Positions 1 through 27,900 of a stretch of DNA of 64,000 nt are shown one piece after another. This stretch comes from Piscicola geometra. Taxonomy: Eukaryota > Annelida > Clitellata > Hirudinida > Piscicolidae. How positions within the stretch are numbered: the first letter of the stretch is position 1; every line of letters starts with the position of its first letter. The stretch spans positions 5,878,241 to 5,942,240 of the forward strand of contig OX030959.1 of assembly GCA_943735955.1 (NCBI GenBank). The letters are read 5' to 3'. The translations under genes were made by a program, and so were the position numbers. Below the pieces are notes generated by a model. The model searched no databases. It worked only from the letters and a program-made list of their open reading frames with translations, and was not told the origin of the DNA.

Positions 1-1940
1 GAATGTGGTTGTGGAGGGGGGTTGAATGTGGTTGTGGAGGGGGGTTGAATGTGGTTGTGGAGGGGGGGTTGAATGTGGTTGTGGAGGGGGGTGTTGTGGA
101 GGGGGGTTGAATGTGGTTGTGGAGGGGGTTGAATGTGGTTGTGGAGGGGGGTTGAATGTGGTTGTGGAGGGGGGTTGAATGTGGTTGTGGAGGGGGTGTT
201 GAATGTGGTTGTGGAGGGGGTGTTGAATGTGGTTGTGGAGGGGGGTTGAATGTGGTTGTGGGCGGGGGTGTTGTGGAGGGGGGTTGAATGTGGTAGTGGA
301 GGAGGGGTTGAATGTGGTAGTGGAGAGGGGTTGAATGTGGTTGTGGAGGGGGGTTGAATGTGGTTGTGGACGGGGGTGTTGTGGAGGGGGGTTGAATGTG
401 GTTGTGGAGGGGGGTTGGATGTGGTAGTGGAGGGGGGTTGAATGTGGTTGTGGAGGGGGGTTGAATGTGGTTGTGGACGGGGGTGTTGTGGAGGGGGGTT
501 GAATGTGGTTGTGGAGGGGGGTTGAATGTGGTAGTGGAGGGGGGTTGAATGTGGTTGTGGACGGGGGTGTTGTGGAGGGGGGTTGAATGTGGTAGTGGAG
601 GGGGGTTGAATGTGGTTGTGGACGGGGGTGTTGTGGAGGGGGGTTGAATGTGGTTGTGGAGGGGGGTTGAATGTGGTTGTGGAGGGGGGGTTGAATGTGG
701 TTGTGGGCGGGGGTGTTGTGGAGGGGGGTTGAATGTGGTTGTGGAGGGGGGTTGAATGTGGTTGTGGACGGGGGTGTTGTGGAGGGGGGTTGAATGTGGT
801 TGTGGAGGGGGGGTTGAATGTGGTTGTGGACGGGGGTGTTGTGGAGGGGGGTTGAATGTGGTTGTGGAGGGGGGTTGAATGTGGTTGTGGAGGGGGGGTT
901 GAATGTGGTTGTGGGCGGGGGTGTTGTGGAGGGGGGTTGAATGTGGTTGTGGAGGGGGGTTGAATGTGGTTGTGGACGGGGGTGTTGTGGAGGGGGGTTG
1001 AATGTGGTTGTGGAGGGGGGTTGAATGTGGTTGTGGACGGGGGTGTTGTGGAGGGGGGTTGAATGTGGTTGTGGAGGGGGGGTTGAATGTGGTTGTGGAC
1101 GGGGGTGTTGTGGAGGGGGGTTGAATTTGGTTGTGGAGGAGGGGTTGAATGTGGTTGTGGAGGGGGGTTGAATGTGGTTGTGGAGGAGGGGTTGAATGTG
1201 GTTGTGGAGGGGGGGTTGAATTTGGTTGTGGAGGGGGGGTTAAATGTGGTTGTGGAGGAGGGGTTGAATGTGGTTGTGGAGGGGGGGTTGAATTTGGTTG
1301 TGGAGGGGGGTTAAATGTGGTTGTGGAGGGGGGTTGAATGTGGTTGTGGAGGGGGGTTAAATGTGGTTGTGGAGGGGGGTTGAATGTGGTTGTGGAGGGG
1401 GTGTTGAATGTGGTTGTGGAGGGGGTTAAATGTGGTTGTGGAGGGGGGTTGAATGTGGTTGTGGAGGGGGTTGAATGTGGTTGTGGAGGAGGGGTTGAAT
1501 GTGGTTGTGGAGGGGGTGTTGAATGTGGTTGTGGAGGGGGTGTTGAATGTGGTTGTGGAGGGGGGTTGAATGTGGTTGTGGAGGGGGTTGAATGTGGTTG
1601 TGGAGGGGGTGTTGAATGTGGTTGTGGACGGGTAGGTTGAATGTGGTTGTGGAGGGGGTTGAATGTGGTTGTGGAGGGGGTTGAATGTGGTTGTGGACGG
1701 GTAGGTTGAATGTGGTTGTGGAGGGGGTTGAATGTGGTTGTGGAGGGGGTTGAATGTGGTTGTGGAGGGGGTGTTGAATGTGGTTGTGGAGGGGGTGTTG
1801 TATGTGGTTGTGGAGGGGGTTGAATGTGGTTGTGGAGGGGGTTGAATGTGGTTGTGGAGGGGGTTGAATTTGGTTGTGGACGGGTAGGTTGAATGTGGTT
1901 GTGGAGGGGGTGTTGAATGTGGTTGTGGAAGGCGGGGGTG
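1..1940. repeat. G-rich 23-bp minisatellite array, truncated by the window edge
   Basis: About 1.9 kb of tandem units of roughly 22-24 bp with the core TTGAATGTGGTTGTGGAGGGG. The number of terminal Gs varies, and a variant GGACGGGGGTGTTGTGG spacer recurs in the 360-1110 part, giving a higher-order pattern. The right third (about 1390-1940) has shorter G runs and a GGGTAGG variant. Open frames through it (Gly/Val/Trp-rich) are by-products of the repeat and are not genes. The array starts at base 1, so its left end is outside the window. It lies just upstream of the first ATG2 exon I can place and is most simply intronic. The G runs could form G-quadruplexes (inference). Confidence 0.95.
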
Positions 1941-2091
1941 GGTGTGGGGTTGTTGTGATTACGAATGATGCTGGTAAGGGTTTTGTAATGAAGATTAATT
2001 AATATAAAAAAACTTATTTTCAAATGTCAAAACCTATTTATATACCTCACTCCAAGCATCAACACTCATCGCCTTCTTCATTCCCTGGCAG

Positions 2092-17573
<15,482 letters not shown>

Positions 17574-17596
17574 TCAATCAATCATTCAATCAATTA

Positions 17597-17602
17597 AATA
17601 AA
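17597..17602 (+). promoter_or_regulatory. Candidate poly(A) signal of ATG2
   Basis: AATAAA begins 24 bases after the ATG2 stop codon. A very short 3' UTR would follow if it is used. No cleavage site can be confirmed from sequence. Confidence 0.45.
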
Positions 17603-18130
17603 TGTATGTGCGGGAGGGAGTGTCGTGATGACGAGGCTTTATAGGGTGAGATTAAGAGGATTATGGATTGTACTTTAGTGGATTTGAATTTTACAGGAGT
17701 GGCATCTTTAGAAATGTTTTTTTTTTCAAGTTAACAATTTGGGTTTGTGCATGTTCAGTTTTTAATTGCGACATTCAATAGGTGCTGCTTTGAATTTTAA
17801 ATATCGTGTTATTTGATCACCGGCTGAAATGAGTGTGATTGCGAAAAAGGAATTGTCGATCAAGAACAGAAATCTTTGAATTATATTTAGACAATTTATT
17901 CTCAAAGTTTGTATAGTCGTGATTAATTGCTGTTGAAGTGCTATTGTATACCTTTTGTAAAGAAGACAATTGAAAAAACTGTTTTTTCATTTTTATTTTC
18001 ATATCTTTATTTTTGTGTTAAACTTTAACAGTTAAAGTTATAAGAATCATTTATATTTTTCTAATTTTCAAAAAGATTTGGTTTTTTAAAATAGATTTTT
18101 TTCATTTTCAACTTTTCGATCATTGAATCA

Positions 18131-18193
18131 TTCACTGAACATAACCTAACCTATCATTCAATTTGAATGATATAACGGGTTAGGTTCAATGAA
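18131..18193. repeat. Imperfect inverted repeat around a near-palindrome
   Basis: The arms TTCACTGAACATAACC and GGTTAGGTTCAATGAA flank TATCATTCAATTTGAATGATA, which is self-complementary except at its centre. The pair would fold into a stem of about 30 bp. A further copy of AACCTAACCTAACC follows at about 18220-18232. This may be a relic of a small inverted-repeat element (inference). Confidence 0.7.
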
Positions 18194-18675
18194 TTTCAAG
18201 GATTCATTGTATTTCAACCTAACCTAACCTGTATTCAGTGTATAGATTCGAATTGAAAACTTATAAATATTATTATTTTATTTATACATATTGTTTTACA
18301 TATTTAAATTGAAGGTTGCATCAGTTAAATTAAAATTGATAAAATTATCCGTCTCTAATCATCCATTACAATACATCTTTTCAAACCGAGAAAAAATTAT
18401 TATCATTTTACCTCTAACAATCACTAAAAGCTACAACTTCAAGACTGCAGCATCACACTAAGACCGGTTTCTGTGACACCAACTCTTCAAAGCTTTTTAT
18501 CCACACTTCTGTCACTTAATGATGCATTTAAATGTATTGTTAATAAGTCTAACACATTATAATTTCAAAAGGGCTTTGAGTGTTAAGACCTGTTTGAAAG
18601 TTTCCTAAAACTTTTGCGCTATCTGAGCATCAACTAATTAATGTATTAATTAGTAAATTAATTAAAATCTTTAGA

Positions 18676-18749
18676 TCATTATTACAATGCGCGTACAAAC
18701 AAACCGTGGAAATCCGTGGTGATCCTTTCTACGGGCTTTGTAATAATGA
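18676..18749. repeat. Inverted repeat with 12-bp perfect arms
   Basis: TCATTATTACAA at 18676-18687 and TTGTAATAATGA at 18738-18749 are exact reverse complements around a 50-base GC-richer centre that contains CCGTGGAAATCCGTGG. AATTAATTA-rich flanks on both sides extend the symmetry weakly. It could be the core of a MITE or a structured regulatory element; no coding content. Confidence 0.65.
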
Positions 18750-20445
18750 CCCAAACTGATTAATTAATTAGAGCATTTATGCGTTGAATTAGCATTGATT
18801 TGTGATATCTAATTAAATTAAAATTCCTTCCAATTGTCAATAATTAAATATATGATTCAAACTTTCTTAATGTCACAAAGCCTCACCCTTTTACATTAAA
18901 CTCTTAATTCTTTCAATAAAGTTGTCTTCTTCCCACAACTCCAATGGGCGTTACTTTGTGAGAGCTTTTAGTGAGTCATCTAACTGTCCAACAGTCATAC
19001 CAATCTATGTTTTCGTGTAAAATGTACATTGTAAATATAATTTAATTTATAGGTTAATAGGAATAATAAAAATAAAAAAGATTACGAATATGAATAGTAA
19101 ATATATCTATTCATTTGCAGGCTCTTTTTATGAAGATGTTTTTAAAAAACTGTTTAAAAACTTCTCAGGCCAAGTTGCAGTGTGAATAAAAATAAGGAAA
19201 AAACAAAGACTGGTGCGGTGATGAGAATTCTTTTTTTATGAATTTTATTTATATTTAAAAAAAGTCTGATTGATGCACAAGCCCACACATCCACACACAC
19301 ACACACACACACACACACAAGCTGACTCAAAATCTTTCTAAGGAGGATGCTTGAGAGAAAACATTTTTGCATCTTGAAGCTGAAACTTTCAAATCTTTTA
19401 ATTAATTTAAAAGAAAACACATAAAATTATTTTACAAATTTAAAGCCGATCTTTTAAAATGAAACGTTTAAACATTCCTAGAGGTTTCAAGCTCATACAG
19501 GGACACAGTGTTCTCAATATAATTGCCGAAATATCGTGGTTGTGTGTGTAAGAGAGTCTTTAATCTACTGAGCATTAACATAACTTCGCTTGGTGGAAAT
19601 AGTTGGTGCTTAGATGCTGGTAATGATACTGAAGATTATAGGAACCGTAATGATGATGAAGATGATGATGAAGCTGATGGAGATGATGATGAAGATGATA
19701 ATGGGGATGATGACGAAGATGGTGATGAAGATGATGAAGGTGGTTAAATATGAAGATTAAAAACTTATAAAATAAGTAAAATTTTAAATTCTAACAATTA
19801 AGGAAGACAATCATGATGACGTTGAAGAAGATAAAAATAATAGGAAGAATAGCACTGATGTTAATGCAGATGAAAAGGAAATGGAGATGATAATGAAGTT
19901 TATGATGAAGTTTATGATGAAGTTTATGATGAAGATGAAGATGATGAAGAAGATGAAGATGGTGATGATGAAGCTGATGAGTAAACTTTCAAGCGCATAG
20001 CTTACGCCAGCATTCAGAACTTTAATCTTTACTTACGGTTATACTTAAGTTACCAAGACAATGGTGCTGATGATGATGACGATGACGATGATGATGATGA
20101 TAGTGGTGAAATAAGTTATATAAATTAGTTGAAAGAATATTTGATAGGAATATTTATTTTTATGAAAAACATAAATTCTAAGACACACTATTTTTCCTAA
20201 TATCCCGAAAGTATCCGAAAACCGAATTCATTTCCCTGCTTACAGCATGCAAGAGGCTTCTCAGCAAGCTGTTCATACATATATAACATGCTGTGATGCA
20301 TGGAACGTGTTCAAGTAGTAGTGGAGGTTTGCGTTGCTACTTGAGTTCTCCTTGAGTAATAGCAGCAAACAATAATTTGAGAAAAACTGAAAAAAACGGA
20401 TAACATCTAGATTTATATAGTGGATAATGCTGTAAAAAAATAACG

Positions 20446-21985
20446 ATGAAAATAAAATTAAACTTATTCTTGTTAACGGCTTTAACGCTTTTGGGCCACT
20501 CATACGCTAGCATTCTGCCCACCAACTTCAACTTGGCTTATGGAAGGAGGATTGAGGCTTCGTCGACGTGTGGAGTTGGAGTGAGTGAAAAGGAGCTCTT
20601 CTGCAAACTGACCGGAGCCAATCCAGACCGGACCGATGACAGCTTCTCGCAGGTTTGCATTGATAATTGAGCGAGTTAGGCAATTATTCATGCTTTTTCC
20701 TAAAACTATAAAACCGATTAAAATCTATAATTGAAAGCCTTAATGAGGTTCACTCATCAACAAAACGCCCGAAAACTCAAATCCTCTTGCAAACCTCTAG
20801 GTCATCCAGGGACAACTGTGTGACTACTGCGACCCTACCGACCCAGCCAGGAACCACCCTCCCGAGTTCGCCATCGACGGCAGCGAGAAGTGGTGGCAGT
20901 CTCCACCGCTCTCGAGAGGCTCTCAGTACAACGAGGTCAACCTGACGATCCATCTGGACCAGGTGAGTGATCGAGTGATGGAGGGGGGAGGGTGGTGGCT
21001 TTGAAGTGGTTTGAGGGTTCGTAAAGATGTTGGAAAGTTGAAGGTGTTTATTGCATAAAACACTGCATCTATTCCAACAAAAAATGAGTTCGAATTTGTA
21101 TTTAAATTCGCGTTAATTAAAAAAAACACGACTCGTATTCAAAAATCGATCTACAACGTCTTACACGCCCAACAAAAAGACGCCCCTACACACCACACCT
21201 ACACGTCACAGGAATTCCACGTGGCCTACGTCTACATGCGCATGGGCAACTCACCCCGGCCTGGAGTCTTCATTCTCGAACGTTCTACCGACTTCGGAAA
21301 GACCTGGAAGCCTTGGCAGTACTTCGCCGACACAAAAAGCGACTGCCACAACTTCTTCGGACACCTCGGCTATGACGACTACATCATCCGAGACGATTCG
21401 GTCGTCTGCACCACTGAGTTCTCGCAAGTTGTGCCGCTAGAGGGCGGAGAGGTCGGTGAAAGTATTTTTGTACATTTTTAAACTGAGTAGTTAAAAAATT
21501 TAAATCTGAATTTTTTAGACTTTGTCTTTAAATTCTAATTTTGATTAGGAAGTTGTCCACGCAAATTTTGAATTCGAAATAATGAATTTATTAAATCTAA
21601 AAACTAAATCATCAATCTCACAACCCTCCATTCAGATCATCGTCTCGTTGGTGAACCAGAGGCCTTCATCGCTGAACTTCTCCTACTCGCCCAGTCTGCA
21701 GGAGTGGACGAAGGCAACTGACGTCAGGTTCAGATTCTTGAGAACGAAGACGCTGCTCGGAAGACTGATGGCTGTCGCCAACTCAGATGTCACTGTCACC
21801 AGAAGGGTGAGTTGTTAATGTGGTGGTGGTGTGTGCTGTGTGTGTGTGGAGGTTTTTGAGATGGTTTGTAAATGTTCTATTAAAAAGTTTGTCCGTTAAA
21901 ACTTTAGTTTTAATGTCAAGTTGTCATATTTTTTCAATTAAAAACTGAGTTTTTAAACTCTCCCACATCCCCCCCCCACGCACAG
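20446..21985 (+). other. LAMA5: Laminin alpha exons 1-4: signal peptide and LN domain
   Basis: Exons: 20446-20652, 20801-20962, 21212-21451 and 21636-21806, with the last LN residues in exon 5. Residues 1-22 are a signal peptide (lysines, a Leu-rich core, then SYAS). The LN domain follows, to about residue 272: [58 protein letters not shown] and [14 protein letters not shown] domains polymerise laminin networks. The family's calcium-site and WWQSP motifs are intact. Exon 3 ends at GAG/GTCGGT; this restores the conserved [18 protein letters not shown] junction. Confidence 0.95.
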
Positions 21986-24900
21986 TACTACTACAGTGTC
22001 AAGGACATCTCGATCGGAGGTCATTGCGTGTGCAACGGTCACGCCAAGCACTGCGACAAGAAGGACACCCGGAACCCCAACAAACTCATCTGCCAGTGCC
22101 AACACAACACGTGTGGAGAACATTGCGACCGCTGCTGTCCTGGCTTCGTCCAAAAGCCTTGGAAACCCGCTACCATCAGCTCTCTCAATGAGTGCGAACG
22201 TATGTTGGCGGTTGAAATTTTTGTTGTTGAGTTATTAAACTGTAATTATTTTTTTTAATTTGGTGAAAATCTTTAATGAGAGAATAATTCACGCTTCAAA
22301 GATTGTTGAGGTTGTTTAAGAACAAACTTAAATTAAATTACTTTTATTTTTTATATATCTAAAATGGAATGCTTAAATATATGGTTTTTTCAATGATAGT
22401 CGTTTCAGTCATCTGTTTTACATTAAATAATGGGTACATTTAACTTAACGTAGACTTCAAACTCACTCACATCTGTTTTCTTTTTCACCAATTTTTCAAA
22501 CCGCGCCTTAAAATAAAAAATATTCTAACGCTAACCAGCTTCAATGCCAACCCTGAATAAACTCCACCATGCCACCAAGGAACCACCACCACTTAACCAA
22601 ACAAGCACCACACTATTTTAAAATAACAACCGCTACCACCACTACTGCACCAAGCCACCAAACAACCACTCTCACTCACTCATTCACCCTCCCAACCACC
22701 CATCCACTCATCCACCCACCCACCCACCCATCCACCCACCCACCCATCCATCCATCCACCCATCCATTCACCCACCCATCCACTCACCCACCCACAACCA
22801 AACAAAAACCAAACAACCAAATAACCACAACCAATACCCTTCCCTCCCCCAAACAGCCTGCAACTGCCACAGCCACAGCACCGAATGCACGTACAACGAA
22901 GAGGTCGCTCAGAACCGCACCAGTCTCGACATCCACGGCAACTACGAGGGTGGAGGCGTCTGCCACAGTTGCGCGCACAACACCGTCGGAATCAACTGCC
23001 AGAAGTGCAAGTCAGGATTCTTCAAGTCGAAAGGCGTCTCCATGTCTTCTCCCTGGGCGTGTGAACGTGAGTTTGAGCGATGGAAAAGAGGAGGGAGGGA
23101 GGGATTAAAGATGATTGCTTGAGATGCTTTTAGTCACTAATTTAATTTGTTGGTTTCATTTTTTTAAAAATTAAAAGCATTGATTAATATATTTAAAAAG
23201 ATCAACTAAAAATATATTACCTATTTAAAAATAACACATTCATGAAAAATGTACAAAGAAATACATATATAAGCAAAGAACCGTTCATAATGCTATCATG
23301 CAAAATAAATCTCGAATTATAAATCGTTCGTTAGAGTGCCGATGTGACTCTAGATACTCGACGGGCAACTGCGACGACGAGACAGGCAGGTGCGAGTGCA
23401 GGCCTGAGTTCGCTGCGCCAGACTGCAAATCGTGAGAAATCTCTTTAAATGAAATTATATATTAAGAAATTATAATTTATTATTAAAATCTCTGAGTTTA
23501 GGGGTTTAACCTAGTTTTAAAAGTTTATTCAACGTTTTTTTTTATCCATCAGATTCCAAACTGTGAATTTGGGATTTTAAAATATTTTTATAATATTTTT
23601 TTAAAGATCTTTTTCCGGCACTCCTCAGATGCAGCGTCGGCTACTACGGCTACCCGAACTGCAAGCCATGCCGATGCCACGTCAACGGGACCGAGGGACA
23701 GGTGTGCGACTCGGGTGCGGGCAGGTGTCCCTGCAAGCCCAACTACGCAGGTCCCAACTGCAACCAGTGCGCCCCTGACTTCTACAACTTCCCCCACTGC
23801 ACACGTTAGAGGCCTTTGTTCGATGGATGGATGGATGGATGGATGGATGGATGGATGGATGGATGGATGGATGGATGGATGGATGGATGGATGGATGGAT
23901 GGATGGATGGATGGATGGATGGATGGATGGATGGATGGATGGATGGATGGATGGATGGATGGATGGATGGATGGATGGATGGATGGATGGATGGATGGAT
24001 GGATGGATAGCTGGATGGATGGATGGATGGATGGATGGATGGATGGATGGAATGTAACAGTTGTGATGATTGACTGCTTTCTGGTGTGAAAATGTGATCT
24101 AAATCAGTTGATACTTTATGCAATGTATTTTTCATTATCGATTTATAAGAAACGGATAAAAATGAGAATTAAAACCTAATTTAACCACAACTCACCAAAA
24201 CAAACCCATTCATCCCTTCCCCACCAACCCACCAACGACAGCGTGCAGCTGCGACTACATCGGCTCCCAAGGCACCCGTTGCGACCCGACCACCGGTCAG
24301 TGCATCTGCAACGCCAGGTTTAGCGGCCGCGACTGCGACAAGTGCGCCCATGGCTTCTACGAGTACCCTAACTGCCGCTGTGAGTTTTCAGAGTTTTAGA
24401 AATGCATTGTCTTGAAGGTCTTCTTTTCCGGCTTTTTTCAATGAAATAGAATTTGTAAAAAAAATTTCAATAAAAAACTACGAAATAGCTTTATTTAAAA
24501 AAAGTTCACTCCAGAAACATTTTCAAAATTCATTGTGAATAATTTTTAGATTCAAACTTCTCAATCAACACTGCACAGTCTGCAGCTGCGACACGACGGG
24601 CTCGACAGACGAAGTGTGTGACAGCACGACTGGCGCCTGCCTGTGCAAGCCGAAGTTCTCGGGCGAGAGGTGCAACCAGTGTCTCGAGGGTTTCCATCGC
24701 TTCCCGTACTGCATCGGTGAGTTTGTGTTTTCAAAGACATCGAATATCCGGAAAAATTTGTCGCTAAATTTTAATTTATTGAAATTTAATATTTTAACCA
24801 CGACAAATAATTTTACTAAATTTAATCATCGAAATATAATTTTAAGAAAATTTATTAAAATTTTATATTTGAACATAAAAAAAATAATTAAATTAAATTT

Positions 24901-27900
24901 ACAATTAAAATTTCTCCAACAAAACAAAACATTTTTTTTCTTCAGATTGTGGCTGTAACCTGGACGGAGTGGAGGCGAACTTGTGTCAGGACAACGGCCA
25001 GTGTTACTGCAAGCCGAACTTCGTTGGAAAGACGTGTGACCAGTGCGCCCCTGGATACTACAAGTACCCCGAGTGCCTGCGTGAGTGGTGATGATGATGA
25101 TGATGGTGGTGGTGATAATGATGGGGGGGGTGGTTTTAGTAATGGTGGTAGTGGTGATGGTGGTGTTGGTAATGGTGTTGGTAATGATGATGATAATGAT
25201 GGTGGGATGTATTGGTTGGATTGGTGAGGCGAATGAAATGATTATGATAGTGACCTTTAAACCGAAAGTATATTTTGAGCATTACAATCCCACTAATCCC
25301 CCAAAACCAAAAAAATCACTTTCAACAATATCAATACAAACGCCTCCACAGCGTGCAACTGTCAGTACGAGGGATCGCATGGACAGGCATGTGACCAGGT
25401 GACTGGCCAATGTCACTGCAGGAGCAACTTCGAAGGGGTCACGTGTGGAGAGTGCAGACCCAACTACTACAACTTCCCCCTCTGCGAAGGTGCGTATGTG
25501 TGTGTTTGCGAAATCTAAAAAGCTATAATGAATTAAATATTTATTTATTTAATACATTTGAATTTCAATGATGAAAACCTATAGTAAAAGAGTATTCGTC
25601 TTACCATTTCCAATAATCGAAGTCTTAGTTGCTAATCCGTTTAACACCAAATAACTCACCACTGAAACCCCACACTCACCCACCATCCACTCCAACCCAC
25701 TCCAGAATGCAGTTGCAATCCTGCTGGAGCGAAGGACATTCCCGGATACCCTCTAGGAGGTTGTGGTCTCCAGAGTGGTGGCAGGCTGTGCCACTGCAAA
25801 GAGAGAGTTGAAGGACGCCTGTGTGACGTGTGTGCCCCCTCCTACTGGAGACTTTCTATCGATAATCCCGAAGGATGTGAAGGTGTGTGTGTGTGATTTA
25901 GTATAAATTATATATTCAGTGAAAGTGTGTTAAAAAATTCACAATCCGGGAAAGTTGTAAGATTAAAAGTCTTTTTAGATACTGATTTATTATTTTTGTT
26001 TTAAACGTAAAATATGTTTTTCCAATCTTCTTCAATCTTCCCCAAACAATCTCAAACCCTTTTCAGAATGTGAGTGTGACACCAGGGGCACCCTAGGAGG
26101 CTCGAGGGGTTGTGATCCCCACAGTGGTCAGTGCGTCTGCAAGCCTTTCGTGGTGGGCAGGAAGTGTGACCGCTGCATGGATGGAACTTTTAACCTGCAA
26201 GATTCCAGTACCTTTGGATGCCAGCGTGAGTTATGAAGGGGGAGGAGAGAGGGGTGGAGTTGAATTTTGCGTTTTGGGAAATAGTTTTGAAGTTTTTTTG
26301 TTGTATCTAGATGAGAAAAATATATTAAACTGATTTTAAAAAAATGCATTAGTTTGAAATTTAAGCCTTTAAGAAATTTAAATCTTTATTTCGTTGAAAT
26401 TAATACAAGTTATCAAACTCCTATTCTAATCTAATCATAAAATGTGTTTAGCCCTTATTAAAACTCATTTAATTAAATTTAAAATATTAAAAACAGCTAA
26501 AAGGGCTATTTAAATCACAATTCCACACCCTTTAAAGCGTGCAATTGCGACTTGGGTGGTTCGTTGGACTCGACTTGTGATGAGAGTGGGCAGTGTAGGT
26601 GCAAGCCCAGAGTTCAGGGAAAGAAGTGTGACAGGTGGGTAGATGTGGGAGAGGGAGGTGGAGGGAGGGGAGGGTGGTTGTGGAAAGGGATGAAAGGGGG
26701 TTTGAAAAGATTAGTAGACGAATATATGGGTTGATGGGTGAAAACTGGAAATTATTGTTGTTTTTGTTGAATTCAAGTTAAAAGTAATAAGCTTGAGTCA
26801 ATTCATTTGTCATTAATTTTTATTAAATTGAAGTTTTTGTGATTGTTGAAACAGTTTGCTTCAATCTATCAGATTAATTAAAAAAATTCTTTTATATAAA
26901 AAAACGTAACATTATTCGAATCACTTACACTAAATACCCCATTCCCTCACAGCCCAATCACGACGCACTTCTACCCGAACCTGCACCACATAAAGTTCGA
27001 GCTGGAAGAGGGAAGAACACGGGTGGATGGACCCGTCAGGTATGGCTTCGACCCCAGGGAGTTTCCAAACTTTTCATGGAAGGGTTACGCCATTTTCTCC
27101 AAGCTCCAAGTCAGTCAGAGGAATTGGTGAATTAGTTTAGGGTAGAGATATACGTTTTTGAAGGAAACAATAGTTTTTAGTTAATCCATTATCTTTTAAG
27201 ATTTTTGTTTATTAAAATTTTCGTTCCATTCAATAGCTCATAGATTCATTAAAACTTTTAAACCTTGCGATTGAAAAAAATATGTAAAACCGCTAAGCCT
27301 CCTCAACAAACTCCGTTTCAGAACGAAGTTCTATACGATGAAGAGATCCGAAAGCCCGGCCTTTACAAGCTGCTCTACCGCTTCATCAACCCGCAAGACA
27401 CGCAGACGACCGCTCAAGTGACCGTCTCTCCCGATCCATCGAATCACGACGCCTCTGAGCAGAGCAGCAGCGCAGTTTTCCCGCCGGCGCACGAGGCAGA
27501 TTACTCATTCGCGTCATCCGGGGCTGGGGTCGTTTCGACGTTCTTCTTGAATAATGGAAAATGGACTTTTGCCTTGGCGACGCCTGAAAAGATCTTTGTT
27601 GTGAGTGCCATTAAGGATTTTTGAAACATTTTAGCTTTTTGCTTTGATGAACTTTATGTTTCAAAATAACGTATCAATATTTTAAGCTTTACCGGTCTAA
27701 ATTAGAAAAAACTAACAAATATTCTCATTAATCTTTTACGGCAATATGTCTTTATTCTTCAACCACCACGCCTGACTAATCTACTCCAGGACTACATGGT
27801 GTTGTTGCCAGCTGCCTACTACGAGGCGACCCTGCTGCACAACAAGTTCTACATGCCCTGCACCCTGCCTGCCACCGACAATGTGTAAGCTCCAATTGCT

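Larger units (their letters stand above)
17574..20445. other. Intergenic region between ATG2 and laminin alpha
   Basis: AT-rich sequence with no gene I can support. It holds two imperfect inverted repeats (18131-18193, 18676-18749), a short CA repeat near 19292-19318, and degenerate GATGATGAA repeats at about 19650-19745 and 19880-19980 that give short acidic frames. The laminin promoter and 5' UTR should lie in the right part; a TATA-like stretch (ATATATAA near 20279) is 160 bases upstream of the laminin ATG, but its role is unproven. Confidence 0.7.
21986..26634 (+). other. LAMA5: Laminin alpha exons 5-15: N-terminal LE (EGF-like) array, domain V
   Basis: Exons: 21986-22199, 22857-23066, 23335-23431, 23629-23804, 24242-24379, 24579-24716, 24946-25080, 25352-25489, 25706-25882, 26067-26225 and 26538-26634. 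Together they encode about ten complete laminin-type EGF modules and one partial one (residues about 272-820). The eight-cysteine pattern is intact in each full module, for example [13 protein letters not shown] and [11 protein letters not shown]. Exons 8 to 14 each begin close to a module boundary, and exons 9-14 keep phase 1 at both ends, so single modules could be gained or lost without breaking frame. Introns hold CCCA repeats (22683-22795) and the GGAT array. Confidence 0.94.

Noticed and set aside
1087..1640. Overlapping Gly/Val/Trp-rich open frames in the left minisatellite
   Set aside because: They follow the 23-bp repeat in several frames at once and have no splice or start context; they are repeat artefacts.
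18140..18232. Telomeric repeat (TTAGG)n
   Set aside because: Only two to three units in inverted orientation inside intergenic DNA; too short to be telomeric.
19523..19747. Acidic frame with a C-terminal Asp/Glu/Gly run
   Set aside because: The acidic part is a GATGAT repeat, and the first part has no recognisable domain and no supporting splice sites.
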